Assembly: GCA_937988745.1 (NCBI GenBank) | Contig: CALKAR010000046.1 | Span: forward strand, 1-8,554 | Length of the DNA: 8,554 nucleotides | Origin: an uncultured Peptococcaceae bacterium | Lineage (GTDB): Bacteria; Bacillota; Limnochordia; Darwinibacteriales; Darwinibacteriaceae | Direction of reading: 5' to 3' | Shown here: positions 1 to 6,218 of the stretch, in pieces | Numbering within the stretch: the stretch's first letter is position 1 | Layout: each line of letters begins with the position of its first letter | Made by a program: the position numbers and the translations under genes | The notes under the pieces: model-generated | Database searches by the model: none | Seen by the model: the letters and a program-made list of their open reading frames with translations, nothing else | What the model was told of the DNA's origin: nothing

Positions 1-102
1 CTCCATTGCTCTCTGCTCAGATTTCTGCTTAGACTTATTAGCAGCGTAAGAACCTACTGCAGAGACGCCGGCAGCAACGAGTGTTCCTGTAGTGACTGCC
101 AT
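1..102 (-). CDS. Start of a probable internal virion protein (partial, runs off the left edge)
   Basis: 34 codons: MAVTTGTLVAAGVSAVGSYAANKSKQKSEQRAME, open to the window edge. Residues 3-21 are a run of small and hydrophobic residues (Val, Ala, Gly, Thr), followed by a Lys/Gln/Glu-rich helix. This start is typical of phage internal or tail-needle region proteins ('...GaaaS.yga.ks..aa..'), but too little is visible for a firm name. The strong AGGAGGT and one-base overlap with the previous gene support the start. Confidence 0.75.
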   Translation of the reverse strand, partial: MAVTTGTLVAAGVSAVGSYAANKSKQKSEQRAME

Positions 103-119
103 TAGCCCCTACCTCCTGT
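102..119 (-). promoter_or_regulatory. Overlapping stop/start junction with ribosome binding site
   Basis: On the minus strand AGGAGGT lies about seven bases before ATG 102, and TAA and ATG share one base (TAATG). It also encodes the end (GGRG) of the preceding protein. Confidence 0.85.
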
Positions 120-722
120 ATTAAAATACTGAGACATGATACTCTTCATGTTCTCATTAAAGAAATTACTATACCCGCTAACCACATCGGGTGTGTATAG
201 GGCAGGGTCCTGGATAGCAAACTGCTGTACCATGTTAAGCATATTAGTAGCTTGGCTAATAGGTAGCATAGCTAGCTGTCCTTGGAACTCTCTATTAAAT
301 CCCTGTGTCCCTAACCAATTCTGCATGTTAGCTGCGCGATCAGAAGCTTCTCGGCTGACATCAATCTCTAGTGCAGCCTGCGTCATAGGAGCAGCAGCAT
401 CTAGAGCAGCTCTCTCGGCAGCGCCTGCCGCGATGGAGGAGTTAATACCTCCACGTGTGGCCGCTACTTCCATACCTCTTTGCCTAGCCTGCTGAATATA
501 CCGGGAGTTAGGATTCATAATAGATTCCAAACTGCCCTGTACCATCTGTGATCCCGTTTGCCCGTAGTTAGACGTAACAGTTTGCATGGGACTAAACTGA
601 TAGTTGAGCCCTCCAGTAGGAGAATGAATTCCTACTTGTGCAGGAGCAGCAGTAGTGACGGGAGCAGCTACCTGCTGCGGCTGTCCTACCGGCGCTGTGC
701 TAAAGAAATTTGATAGTGCCAT
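102..722 (-). CDS. Probable internal virion / DNA ejection protein, Ala-rich
   Basis: 206 residues; ATG with AGGAG five bases upstream, TAA overlapping the next ATG. The N-terminal 40 residues are low complexity (Ala, Pro, Gln, Thr). Residues 70-130 hold the recognisable part: NPNSRYIQQARQRGMEVAATRGGINSSIAAGAAERAALDAAAPMTQAAL, a pattern common in phage virion proteins encoded after the tail genes ('NS.yiqqA...G...a..RGl.NSSIA.GAA..A..dAa.PIA..dA'), predicted helical. The C-terminus is Gln/Asn/Met-rich and amphipathic (MLPISQATNMLNMVQQF). No signal peptide or enzyme motif is seen. In podophages, small helical proteins at this place are usually packed in the head and leave with the DNA; that role is inferred from position and composition only. 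Confidence 0.75.
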   Translation of the reverse strand: MALSNFFSTAPVGQPQQVAAPVTTAAPAQVGIHSPTGGLNYQFSPMQTVTSNYGQTGSQMVQGSLESIMNPNSRYIQQARQRGMEVAATRGGINSSIAAGAAERAALDAAAPMTQAALEIDVSREASDRAANMQNWLGTQGFNREFQGQLAMLPISQATNMLNMVQQFAIQDPALYTPDVVSGYSNFFNENMKSIMSQYFNTGGRG

Positions 723-724
723 AA

Positions 725-733
725 TATCTCCTA
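725..733 (-). promoter_or_regulatory. Ribosome binding site overlapping a TAG stop
   Basis: Minus strand TAGGAGATA: the stop of the 296-residue protein and an AGGAG five bases before ATG 722. It confirms that this TAG is used as a stop and that the next gene starts at 722. Confidence 0.8.
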
Positions 734-1621
734 GTTAGCTCTCGCTCCGCTAGGAGCTTGTTGGATAGCCAGCACCTGCAATACATGAGAAGGCTCTGGC
801 AAGTTGCAGATCTTATTCCTCCCGTTGAATTTCATCTGTACTGAAATACCACGGTTAGCTACATCTGCATAGGCTGTACTAGAATTAAAGTCTTCTGATA
901 CATACCCTTCTAATTCTGGAATAGGCATGGAAAGCAGATCCAATTTCTGAGGGTTCTTTGAGTAATCCTCAGTATAATCTGTTTGCATTCCATTCACTGT
1001 TATATCTAGTTTAACATATCCCTTACTGAGCCCGTGTACCCTAACCTTCTGTATCCCCTTGTAGGTGAAAGGGTCTTCCCCGAAGTACCAATTAAGTTCT
1101 AGGAAGTGAGGGATGTACATGCCGTCGAAGGACCAACCCCTATCTAACTCGAAGACATGGCCCCTAGGACGCGGCGGCGGAGGAGGCGGCGGTGGAGGCG
1201 GCGGCTCTATGGTGAGGCTCCCAAGTCCCGAGTAGCCATACGGCGTCCCAATACTTGAGTCGGAGTGGGACACTCCTAGCACGAGCCCGCTCGTATCGTA
1301 GGCGTCTATATCTAGTTCGAAAGAACCGGAAGAGGATTCTTCCCCGTAAGCCAGTAGCCTGTGGGAGAAAACAACATCCCATGAGTCGGTTCGCATTACG
1401 AGGAAAAACAGGTCGGTGTCGCTCCAAGAATCCGCCCTATGCACCGCGTAAGAAACAGCACCCCGGAGCACGTCGCCGGGCTCCAGCTCCCAATGTTCGG
1501 CGCGGCTGTTCTCGTCGCTGGAATAGTTGCCCTCTACGTTAAAGGTCCACGAGGACTCCGGCGAGATGTCGATGTTCCTCAGCGTCCTCCAAGTTTCGGG
1601 GTGTAGGAACAGGTTACGCAT
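731..1621 (-). CDS. Tail protein: C-terminal segment of the split propeller protein with N-terminal jelly-roll domain
   Basis: 296 residues from ATG 1621, which overlaps the preceding TAA (ATGCGTAA) and has AAGGA about ten bases upstream; a TTG at 1639 is possible but lacks a better site. Residues 1-139 form a jelly-roll-like domain (ELEPGDVLRGAVSYAV, DLFFLVMRTDSWDVVFSH, SGSFELDIDAYDTSGLVLGV, SGLGSLTIE). Eleven prolines (140-150) and RPR follow. Residues 154-296 match the C-terminal section of the large phage tail protein: GHVFELDRGWSFDGMYIPHFLEL ('GyvyqlDrGtsFDG..I.afL.L'), KGIQKVRVHG, and a closing ISVQMKFNG, SHVLQVLAI. That sequence would directly continue residue ~833 of the 1115-residue protein. 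It ends at TAG, the only CDS in the window to do so apart from the unresolved TAG at 8521; that TAG is part of the TAGGAG binding site of the next gene. Confidence 0.8.
   Translation of the reverse strand: MRNLFLHPETWRTLRNIDISPESSWTFNVEGNYSSDENSRAEHWELEPGDVLRGAVSYAVHRADSWSDTDLFFLVMRTDSWDVVFSHRLLAYGEESSSGSFELDIDAYDTSGLVLGVSHSDSSIGTPYGYSGLGSLTIEPPPPPPPPPPPRPRGHVFELDRGWSFDGMYIPHFLELNWYFGEDPFTYKGIQKVRVHGLSKGYVKLDITVNGMQTDYTEDYSKNPQKLDLLSMPIPELEGYVSEDFNSSTAYADVANRGISVQMKFNGRNKICNLPEPSHVLQVLAIQQAPSGARAN
1172..1204 (-). repeat. Poly-proline run (11 Pro codons)
   Basis: Eleven CCN codons with mixed third bases (residues 140-150 of the 296-residue protein), giving a purine-rich GGC/GGA tract on the plus strand. 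It joins the N-terminal jelly-roll to the tail core and is followed by R-P-R. Confidence 0.95.
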
Positions 1622-2234
1622 CTTCCATTTCCTTATCAATTTCCTCAGACAATGCCTTGTATGACATTAGCTCTACTTGAAATAGCTCAGGAGTACGGAT
1701 CATTCGCATTTCTTCTTTAGACGCATTAGGGCTAGCTCCCCTCTGTCTCCTACTATGGCTGTCCGCCTCTATACGATGAAAGTATACCCACCCAGGCACA
1801 TGTATAGATTTTGCTCTGCTCACTAAAAATTGGTCTGGGTAGAATTCAAATCTATCGTAAGGCTGTGAATGCAGCCACTCTCTTTTGTATACAGCTAAGT
1901 GGTGTTTATCTTTTGGTGACTCCATATGAGAGGAGCCCCTAACTAGGACTTCACCTGTAGTAATGGCCTCTACTCCTTCTTCTAAGTATTTCTTAAGAAC
2001 AGCAAAGGCATCCTCTCTAATCCAATCGTCATGGTCTACATGCGTCACGTACGGCTGGCTGCCTACAGAGTAGCCCTTCTTCCTAGACCGCCCTAGGTTG
2101 CCATCAATACCTTCAACCTCATGTACGTACACAGGGAAGCCTGCCGCAGCTACAGCAGCCTCTATACTATCCCTTCGTTGTTTAATCCACTCTTCAGGCA
2201 GTCCTGGCAGAGTTAATATATGAATGTCAAGCAT
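1614..2234 (-). CDS. Small GT-A fold glycosyltransferase-like protein (family 2 type)
   Basis: 206 residues; ATG in TAATG with GGAGGTGG just upstream, TAA stop. The N-terminus MLDIHILTLPGLPEEWIKQ is a Rossmann-like first strand and helix. NLGRSRKKGYSVGSQPYVTHVDHDDW (46-71) is the typical GT-A region in which a small N-terminal 'G+...G' helix precedes the metal- and nucleotide-sugar-binding acidic cluster (here D67-H-D-D70). HHLAVYKR (111-118) and VPGWVYFHRI (146-155) fit the acceptor side; the latter resembles the family's 'Y.wR.H' ending. It is shorter than stand-alone enzymes (usually 230 or more residues), so it may be minimal, or a structural relative that has lost activity. Such small proteins are known beside tail genes in other phages, from memory. 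The substrate cannot be told; candidates are virion proteins or host surface sugars. The last bases overlap the start of the next gene by eight bases. Confidence 0.75.
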   Translation of the reverse strand: MLDIHILTLPGLPEEWIKQRRDSIEAAVAAAGFPVYVHEVEGIDGNLGRSRKKGYSVGSQPYVTHVDHDDWIREDAFAVLKKYLEEGVEAITTGEVLVRGSSHMESPKDKHHLAVYKREWLHSQPYDRFEFYPDQFLVSRAKSIHVPGWVYFHRIEADSHSRRQRGASPNASKEEMRMIRTPELFQVELMSYKALSEEIDKEMEDA

Positions 2235-2246
2235 TACCACCTCCCC
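2232..2246 (-). promoter_or_regulatory. Overlapping stop/start junction with ribosome binding site
   Basis: Minus strand GGGGAGGTGGTAATG. The strong GGAGGTGG sets ATG 2234 as the glycosyltransferase start, in preference to an ATG at 2288 inside the previous gene. It also encodes the GRW end of the 1115-residue protein. The last 11 bases equal those at 7122-7132. Confidence 0.85.
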
Positions 2247-5200
2247 GCCGTTACTAGATAACTTCCCGCCTCGTATTCCATTAACCACGGATTATATTCA
2301 TCTTTTGGTGGGGCTGTATCAATATCTACGTCACACCAAAATGCCGAGTACGCGCCTTTAGTGAACGTATACACTACCCCGTCTCTTGTTAAAGTAAAGT
2401 AAGTATCTTCTTGAGCATCAAACCCTCCCCATTCTTGTCCGAACATCTCGACGGATGTTCTATACTCACTTCCATCCCATCTAGATGTTCTTATAGAAAC
2501 ATTGGGATACCATGCAGCAGCAATTATATAAGCAGGAACAAACTCTCCTCCATCTATAGATACTTCTGCCTCAGTCCATTCCGTTATTTCCGTAGGGAAA
2601 TCTTGGTCATATACCCACGTATATGTTCCGCCGATGATTTGACTGGAAGCGGCATACTCTATACCATCTAGTCGCAAAACCACACTACCTTCGAGATAGG
2701 TATTTGTATATGTCAACAGTTCGGATTCCCAGGAACTAGTTACTGGGTATGTTTGTGAGGGTCTAAATTCTATCACTAAGGGAACGTTTGTTTCTATATA
2801 CATTTCTGCTTCCCAGTCACCCTGCTTTAGGGTTACTGTATCTCCCGGATTTATTTGCTCGTGGAAGCCTCCATGCCAAACAGTGCCTGCTGTAAAAGTG
2901 GCTTCGTTAAGATTGTCGTAACACATTAAATCACCGACAATATTACCGTCCTTATATATCTCTATAGTAGAGTCGTAATTGTAACCTTCAGGCCAGTTCA
3001 TAGAGAATGTTGACATGCCCTCTGTACTGGTTATATAAAGTGGAATAGGTTCTTCCGGATCTGGTCCCGGTTCTGGAGGGTCTTCTCTCTTAGTATATTC
3101 TAATGTAGGAGCCATATGGATGCGCTCCTCTCCTGTATGTGACAGTTCCGAGCTTATAGCAATAGGAACAATAGATTCCATATCTAAACTACTCTCGCAC
3201 TCTTCTCCTTCCTCTAGCTCTGGCCGCACGAAATATTTCTGCTTAGAGAAAGTTGGAGCACCTTGCTGTCCGTTGTTAATAGTCATGGTTAGTACATACC
3301 CGTCACCGAAGGCTAGCCTGTATTGGTTCTTAGCACGTACAGGCCATGCGCACACTACTTCCTCTGGATTAGTGTAGCTCCGTACCAGCCTCTTGCGTAG
3401 CCATGGTGAGATGTCCTGTGATAGCGGGGTTCCAATAAAGTCTCCATACTGCTGTACTTGGGACAGCGTGTAGATGCCATAGTGGTTAGCATACACAGGG
3501 AAGCCCATGTCTGTAATGGTATACTCAATAGCGCCCATCTTCGCGCTGATGATCTGTGTAGCAAAGTTATCAACGGTAGTTCCGCTAAGGCCTGTGACAC
3601 TCTTCTCGCCGAAGATACCCAGCACCATACCGGATAAGGGCAGCAGCCCTGTCACTGGGTCAGCAGTAGCCCATGAACTGGCCCCTAGGGCTCCGTCAAA
3701 GTTATAAGGTTCACCTACTACAGAGAGGTCTACCCTACCATCGTCGTATCCTAGAGCTAGGTGTCCATGGTGGTTAGCGATGTGGCGAGGCCTGTCTTTC
3801 CCTGCATCAGGCTGTGTGCAGATCTTGTAGAAGAAACCGTTGTTGTAGGCAAAGCTTCTCTCTAAACCATGAACCCCGTAGAAGCTGTACATGTCTTTAT
3901 CGCCATAGAAGTTAGTAGAGATGAACTCATACCTGCTACGGTTAATCTGTATGTCTTCTTGGGTTGGAAGGCCGTTGTAACGCATACCCCAACCTTCTTC
4001 ATCAGCCTCTACTACGCCAATCTGGTTATCACTTGTGGGAGGGTAGGATGAATGAATAGTCCATTCGTCGCCAATCGCTACAGCACTTCCGTCCATAACT
4101 TCCAGATCTGGGGTTAGCTGTAGCTCTCCGTGGGCATCCCCGGAAGACCATTCACCGCCATGCACGCAGTAAGCGGCTAGTACACCCTTGATGACATCAT
4201 CGCCTGAAGGAGACGCGAAGTAATACTCTACGCTGCCCGCGTCGAAGTACACTAGGATGCGTACCCTATCAATTAAGAAACGGAAAGCAGCATCTCCCGC
4301 ATCAGCGTACTCAGGCTTAGCTCCCACTCTAGGGATGAATTTAATACCTAAGGCGCTGCTAGAGAAATCAGGGAATGCCATACCATCTTGTCCCCAGAGG
4401 AAATCTTCCTCCCCTAGCCTGATAGTATAAGGTGAAGTATTCCTACGTACAGTCCACTTCATGTTATCTGTAACACCTGTTTCTACTTGCGGAAAGTCCG
4501 TGTGGATAATGGGAACAGAAACTACTTCAGCTTGGCCCTGTACAGAGTAGCCTCCCTGAGTATCTAGTAGGGATACATGAGCCTCTACGTTCTTAACAAT
4601 ATCAAAGGGCGCTAAGTCATTGGCGTTAGAAGGATCATCGATACCAATATCTCTTGTGCGCGATAGAACCTCTAGGGCAAAATCAATCTCTACCTCAACT
4701 CCAGCAATCAATGCCGTAGAAGGGATCTGAGAGGATAGTCCTGTGAAGTTTTCCAATACTAGGTTAGTGTACGCATTAGAAGCGTTATACTCCCTAGGGT
4801 CTGTCGGAGGAGGTGGTGGCTCTCCTTCCACGACAGTGAAAGTATGCACGCTGCTAAGAAGGGTAATGTTGCCCTGAAGAACAAGCCTTGCCTGTACTTC
4901 ATATACGCCTGCCTGTGCATTAAGGAAGTTATACCTGTATGGGGCAGCAGAAGAATTTCCAACAACTACTCCGTCTACTAGGTATTCTACTCTGCTAACA
5001 GGAGGGGTGTTCCCCCCGACTTCGGCTTGAAACTGGATAGTGTCGCCCTCTACCCATTCTGAGCCATCGGCAGGAGCTACTAGAGTAATGGACCTATTAG
5101 GGGTTACATCTACACGGAAGGAGTCTACGCTGAAAGCGGACTCTGAATACTTCCTTGCATAGAAACCCACCTTGAACTTACGGGCACTAGCCGGGACAGC

Positions 5201-5581
5201 GTTATTAGTTAGACGGGATTCTCTATACCCACCTGTACCTGAAACATGTCCAGGAGTGTTATGCGGGTTATCGGTGTGCGAGGGATTAATAGGGCTGTTG
5301 TTTTCATCGAACCACCATACCCGTACAGTTCCTCTATCTGATCCTCGCGTGGGCATCATCCAGCAGCTGATGTTAATAGCATCGCCTGGAACTACATCGA
5401 AGAACGTATCGTTCTGTACCTCTATCTCCCCCTCGGCCCGAACAGCTAGCCCGTACGTGCCTTCATAAGGAGCCCTATCGCCGGAAGATACTGTAATCTT
5501 TCCTGCATCCCCTCTGAGGATAGTCCAGGAGTTTAGGTTGCCTTCTTCAAAGCCTCCATTAGGTACGGTGATTTCAGCCAT
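2234..5581 (-). CDS. Large tail protein: central segment of the split propeller protein with N- and C-terminal decoration domains
   Basis: 1115 residues; ATG in TAATG, GAGGT 12 bases upstream, TAA stop. Residues 1-160 are a jelly-roll resembling carbohydrate-binding modules (VPNGGFEEGNLNSW start, VVPGDAINISCW near 63-74). Residues 163-253 are an Ig-like domain (ITLVAPADGSEWVEGDTI, VEYLVDGVVVG, then YEVQARLV). PPPPP (255-259) leads to the core. Residues 264-447 hold a beta domain with IPSTALIAGVEVEID and DFLWGQDGMAFPDFSSSALGIKF. Residues 450-833 carry the hallmark sequence of the phage tail propeller: SRYEFISTNFYG, MYSFYGVHGLERSFAYN, HIANHHGHLALGY, GASSWATADPVTGLLPLSGMVLGIF, and GIYTLSQVQQYGDF. 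PPEPGPDPEEP (835-845) then leads to three tandem beta repeats (848-1112). It is probably a structural tail component with adsorption-type domains at both ends. Domain identities are from pattern memory. The 3' quarter is AT-richer than the core. Confidence 0.85.
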   Translation of the reverse strand: MAEITVPNGGFEEGNLNSWTILRGDAGKITVSSGDRAPYEGTYGLAVRAEGEIEVQNDTFFDVVPGDAINISCWMMPTRGSDRGTVRVWWFDENNSPINPSHTDNPHNTPGHVSGTGGYRESRLTNNAVPASARKFKVGFYARKYSESAFSVDSFRVDVTPNRSITLVAPADGSEWVEGDTIQFQAEVGGNTPPVSRVEYLVDGVVVGNSSAAPYRYNFLNAQAGVYEVQARLVLQGNITLLSSVHTFTVVEGEPPPPPTDPREYNASNAYTNLVLENFTGLSSQIPSTALIAGVEVEIDFALEVLSRTRDIGIDDPSNANDLAPFDIVKNVEAHVSLLDTQGGYSVQGQAEVVSVPIIHTDFPQVETGVTDNMKWTVRRNTSPYTIRLGEEDFLWGQDGMAFPDFSSSALGIKFIPRVGAKPEYADAGDAAFRFLIDRVRILVYFDAGSVEYYFASPSGDDVIKGVLAAYCVHGGEWSSGDAHGELQLTPDLEVMDGSAVAIGDEWTIHSSYPPTSDNQIGVVEADEEGWGMRYNGLPTQEDIQINRSRYEFISTNFYGDKDMYSFYGVHGLERSFAYNNGFFYKICTQPDAGKDRPRHIANHHGHLALGYDDGRVDLSVVGEPYNFDGALGASSWATADPVTGLLPLSGMVLGIFGEKSVTGLSGTTVDNFATQIISAKMGAIEYTITDMGFPVYANHYGIYTLSQVQQYGDFIGTPLSQDISPWLRKRLVRSYTNPEEVVCAWPVRAKNQYRLAFGDGYVLTMTINNGQQGAPTFSKQKYFVRPELEEGEECESSLDMESIVPIAISSELSHTGEERIHMAPTLEYTKREDPPEPGPDPEEPIPLYITSTEGMSTFSMNWPEGYNYDSTIEIYKDGNIVGDLMCYDNLNEATFTAGTVWHGGFHEQINPGDTVTLKQGDWEAEMYIETNVPLVIEFRPSQTYPVTSSWESELLTYTNTYLEGSVVLRLDGIEYAASSQIIGGTYTWVYDQDFPTEITEWTEAEVSIDGGEFVPAYIIAAAWYPNVSIRTSRWDGSEYRTSVEMFGQEWGGFDAQEDTYFTLTRDGVVYTFTKGAYSAFWCDVDIDTAPPKDEYNPWLMEYEAGSYLVTAGRW
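2246..3040 (-). repeat. Three tandem divergent beta repeats at the C-terminus of the 1115-residue protein
   Basis: Residues 848-1112 split into three units of about 82-93 residues (approximately 2795-3040, 2525-2794 and 2246-2524). Each has a hydrophobic first strand, a central 'strand-DG' hairpin (IEIYKDGNIV, VVLRLDGIEY, FTLTRDGVVY) and a closing strand ending in G-x-aromatic (KQGDWEAEMY, DGGEFVPAY, EAGSYLVTAG). Identity between units is low; the repeat is judged from spacing and pattern. The fold is probably a beta sandwich; the ligand is unknown. Confidence 0.5.
4805..4819 (-). repeat. Pro5 linker between added domains and core
   Basis: Five consecutive proline codons (residues 255-259 of the 1115-residue protein), preceded by VEGE and followed by TDPRE. 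They separate the jelly-roll and Ig-like domains from the tail core. The following Pro-Arg is encoded CCT-AGG, as in the linker at 1172-1204. Confidence 0.9.
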
Positions 5582-6216
5582 TAATCTATTTCTACCTCAA
5601 TAGTATAGTTAGCAGGACGCTGTTGTAGTGTCTCTGTATTCTGCGTTATATTGCCATCCCTATCCCATGAAATGAAAGCATCGGCATAGATATACTCACC
5701 ATCTGCATTTACTAGCGGTGTTGGAGTTACAGTGTAGGATGTGCGGCTATTAGATTGCTTCCACCCATTAACCTGACTCACCTCATTATCAATCTCTACG
5801 TTCTGAGATACGCTTAAAGCTGACCCGTTAGTTCCGTCAGTGGTTGTAGGTCCCTGTACTCCTAAGTTCTGCCTGTTCTGGTTGAGAGATACTAAGTCGC
5901 CATAGAGACTCTTTCCTCCAGAGAAATCTACTAACCATCCCAGTTCTTTCATCCTCCAGCCAAAGACCCACTCACCGTCCTCGTCTTCGTCCAGTACTTG
6001 CTGTTCCGTACGGGACTCGTAGATAGAGGCCATATCACTATTGACTACATCTTCGATAGTCCCAGTCACTCCTTCAGAGGTGAAGCTCTCCCCTACCTCC
6101 CACGCATCAAGGTTAGATGTAGCTAGGTAGATGAGCTTCTTGCCGCTGCCTAAGTCTACCTCACGAAGCACCTTAGCTGTCTGACCTGAGGAGTTAGTTA
6201 GTATGATATTAATCAT
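5581..6216 (-). CDS. Tail-associated protein, probable second segment of the split tail protein
   Basis: 211 residues; ATG two bases after the preceding TGA, with GGGGAG about nine bases upstream, and TAA overlapping the next ATG. I do not recognise the protein as a whole. Residues 9-55 (SSGQTAKVLREV, then AWEVGESFTSEGVTGTIEDV) match a motif that recurs inside the large phage tail protein after the YAFRD strand ('tSGaTA.V..V....G......F..GE'). ASIYESRTEQQ (63-73), GWLVDFSGGKSLYG (93-106) and LNQNRQNLGVQGPT (111-124) would suit the next section of that chain. The C-terminal third is Ser/Thr/Asn-rich. It lies exactly where this section belongs, between the first and third segments. Unlike its neighbours it carries no proline linker or added domain. 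It could also be an independent tail protein. An in-frame GTG or ATG further upstream would lie inside the previous gene and has no better binding site. Confidence 0.75.
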   Translation of the reverse strand: MINIILTNSSGQTAKVLREVDLGSGKKLIYLATSNLDAWEVGESFTSEGVTGTIEDVVNSDMASIYESRTEQQVLDEDEDGEWVFGWRMKELGWLVDFSGGKSLYGDLVSLNQNRQNLGVQGPTTTDGTNGSALSVSQNVEIDNEVSQVNGWKQSNSRTSYTVTPTPLVNADGEYIYADAFISWDRDGNITQNTETLQQRPANYTIEVEID

Positions 6217-6218
6217 TA

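Noticed and set aside
136..495. Plus-strand open frames (136-495, 1255-1542, 5172-5468, 8281-8493 and others)
   Set aside because: They lie antisense within well-supported minus-strand genes, have no ribosome sites or recognisable protein patterns, and would conflict with the gapless minus-strand gene order.
1164..1427. Second minus-strand frame over the poly-proline region (Arg/Ala-rich)
   Set aside because: It is an out-of-frame shadow of the 296-residue protein; its Ala/Ser run is just the frame-shifted CCN tract.
2235..2288. Longer starts for several genes (2288, 6237, 7130, 1639)
   Set aside because: They lie inside the upstream gene without a good ribosome site, while the shorter starts have strong Shine-Dalgarno sequences at proper spacing.
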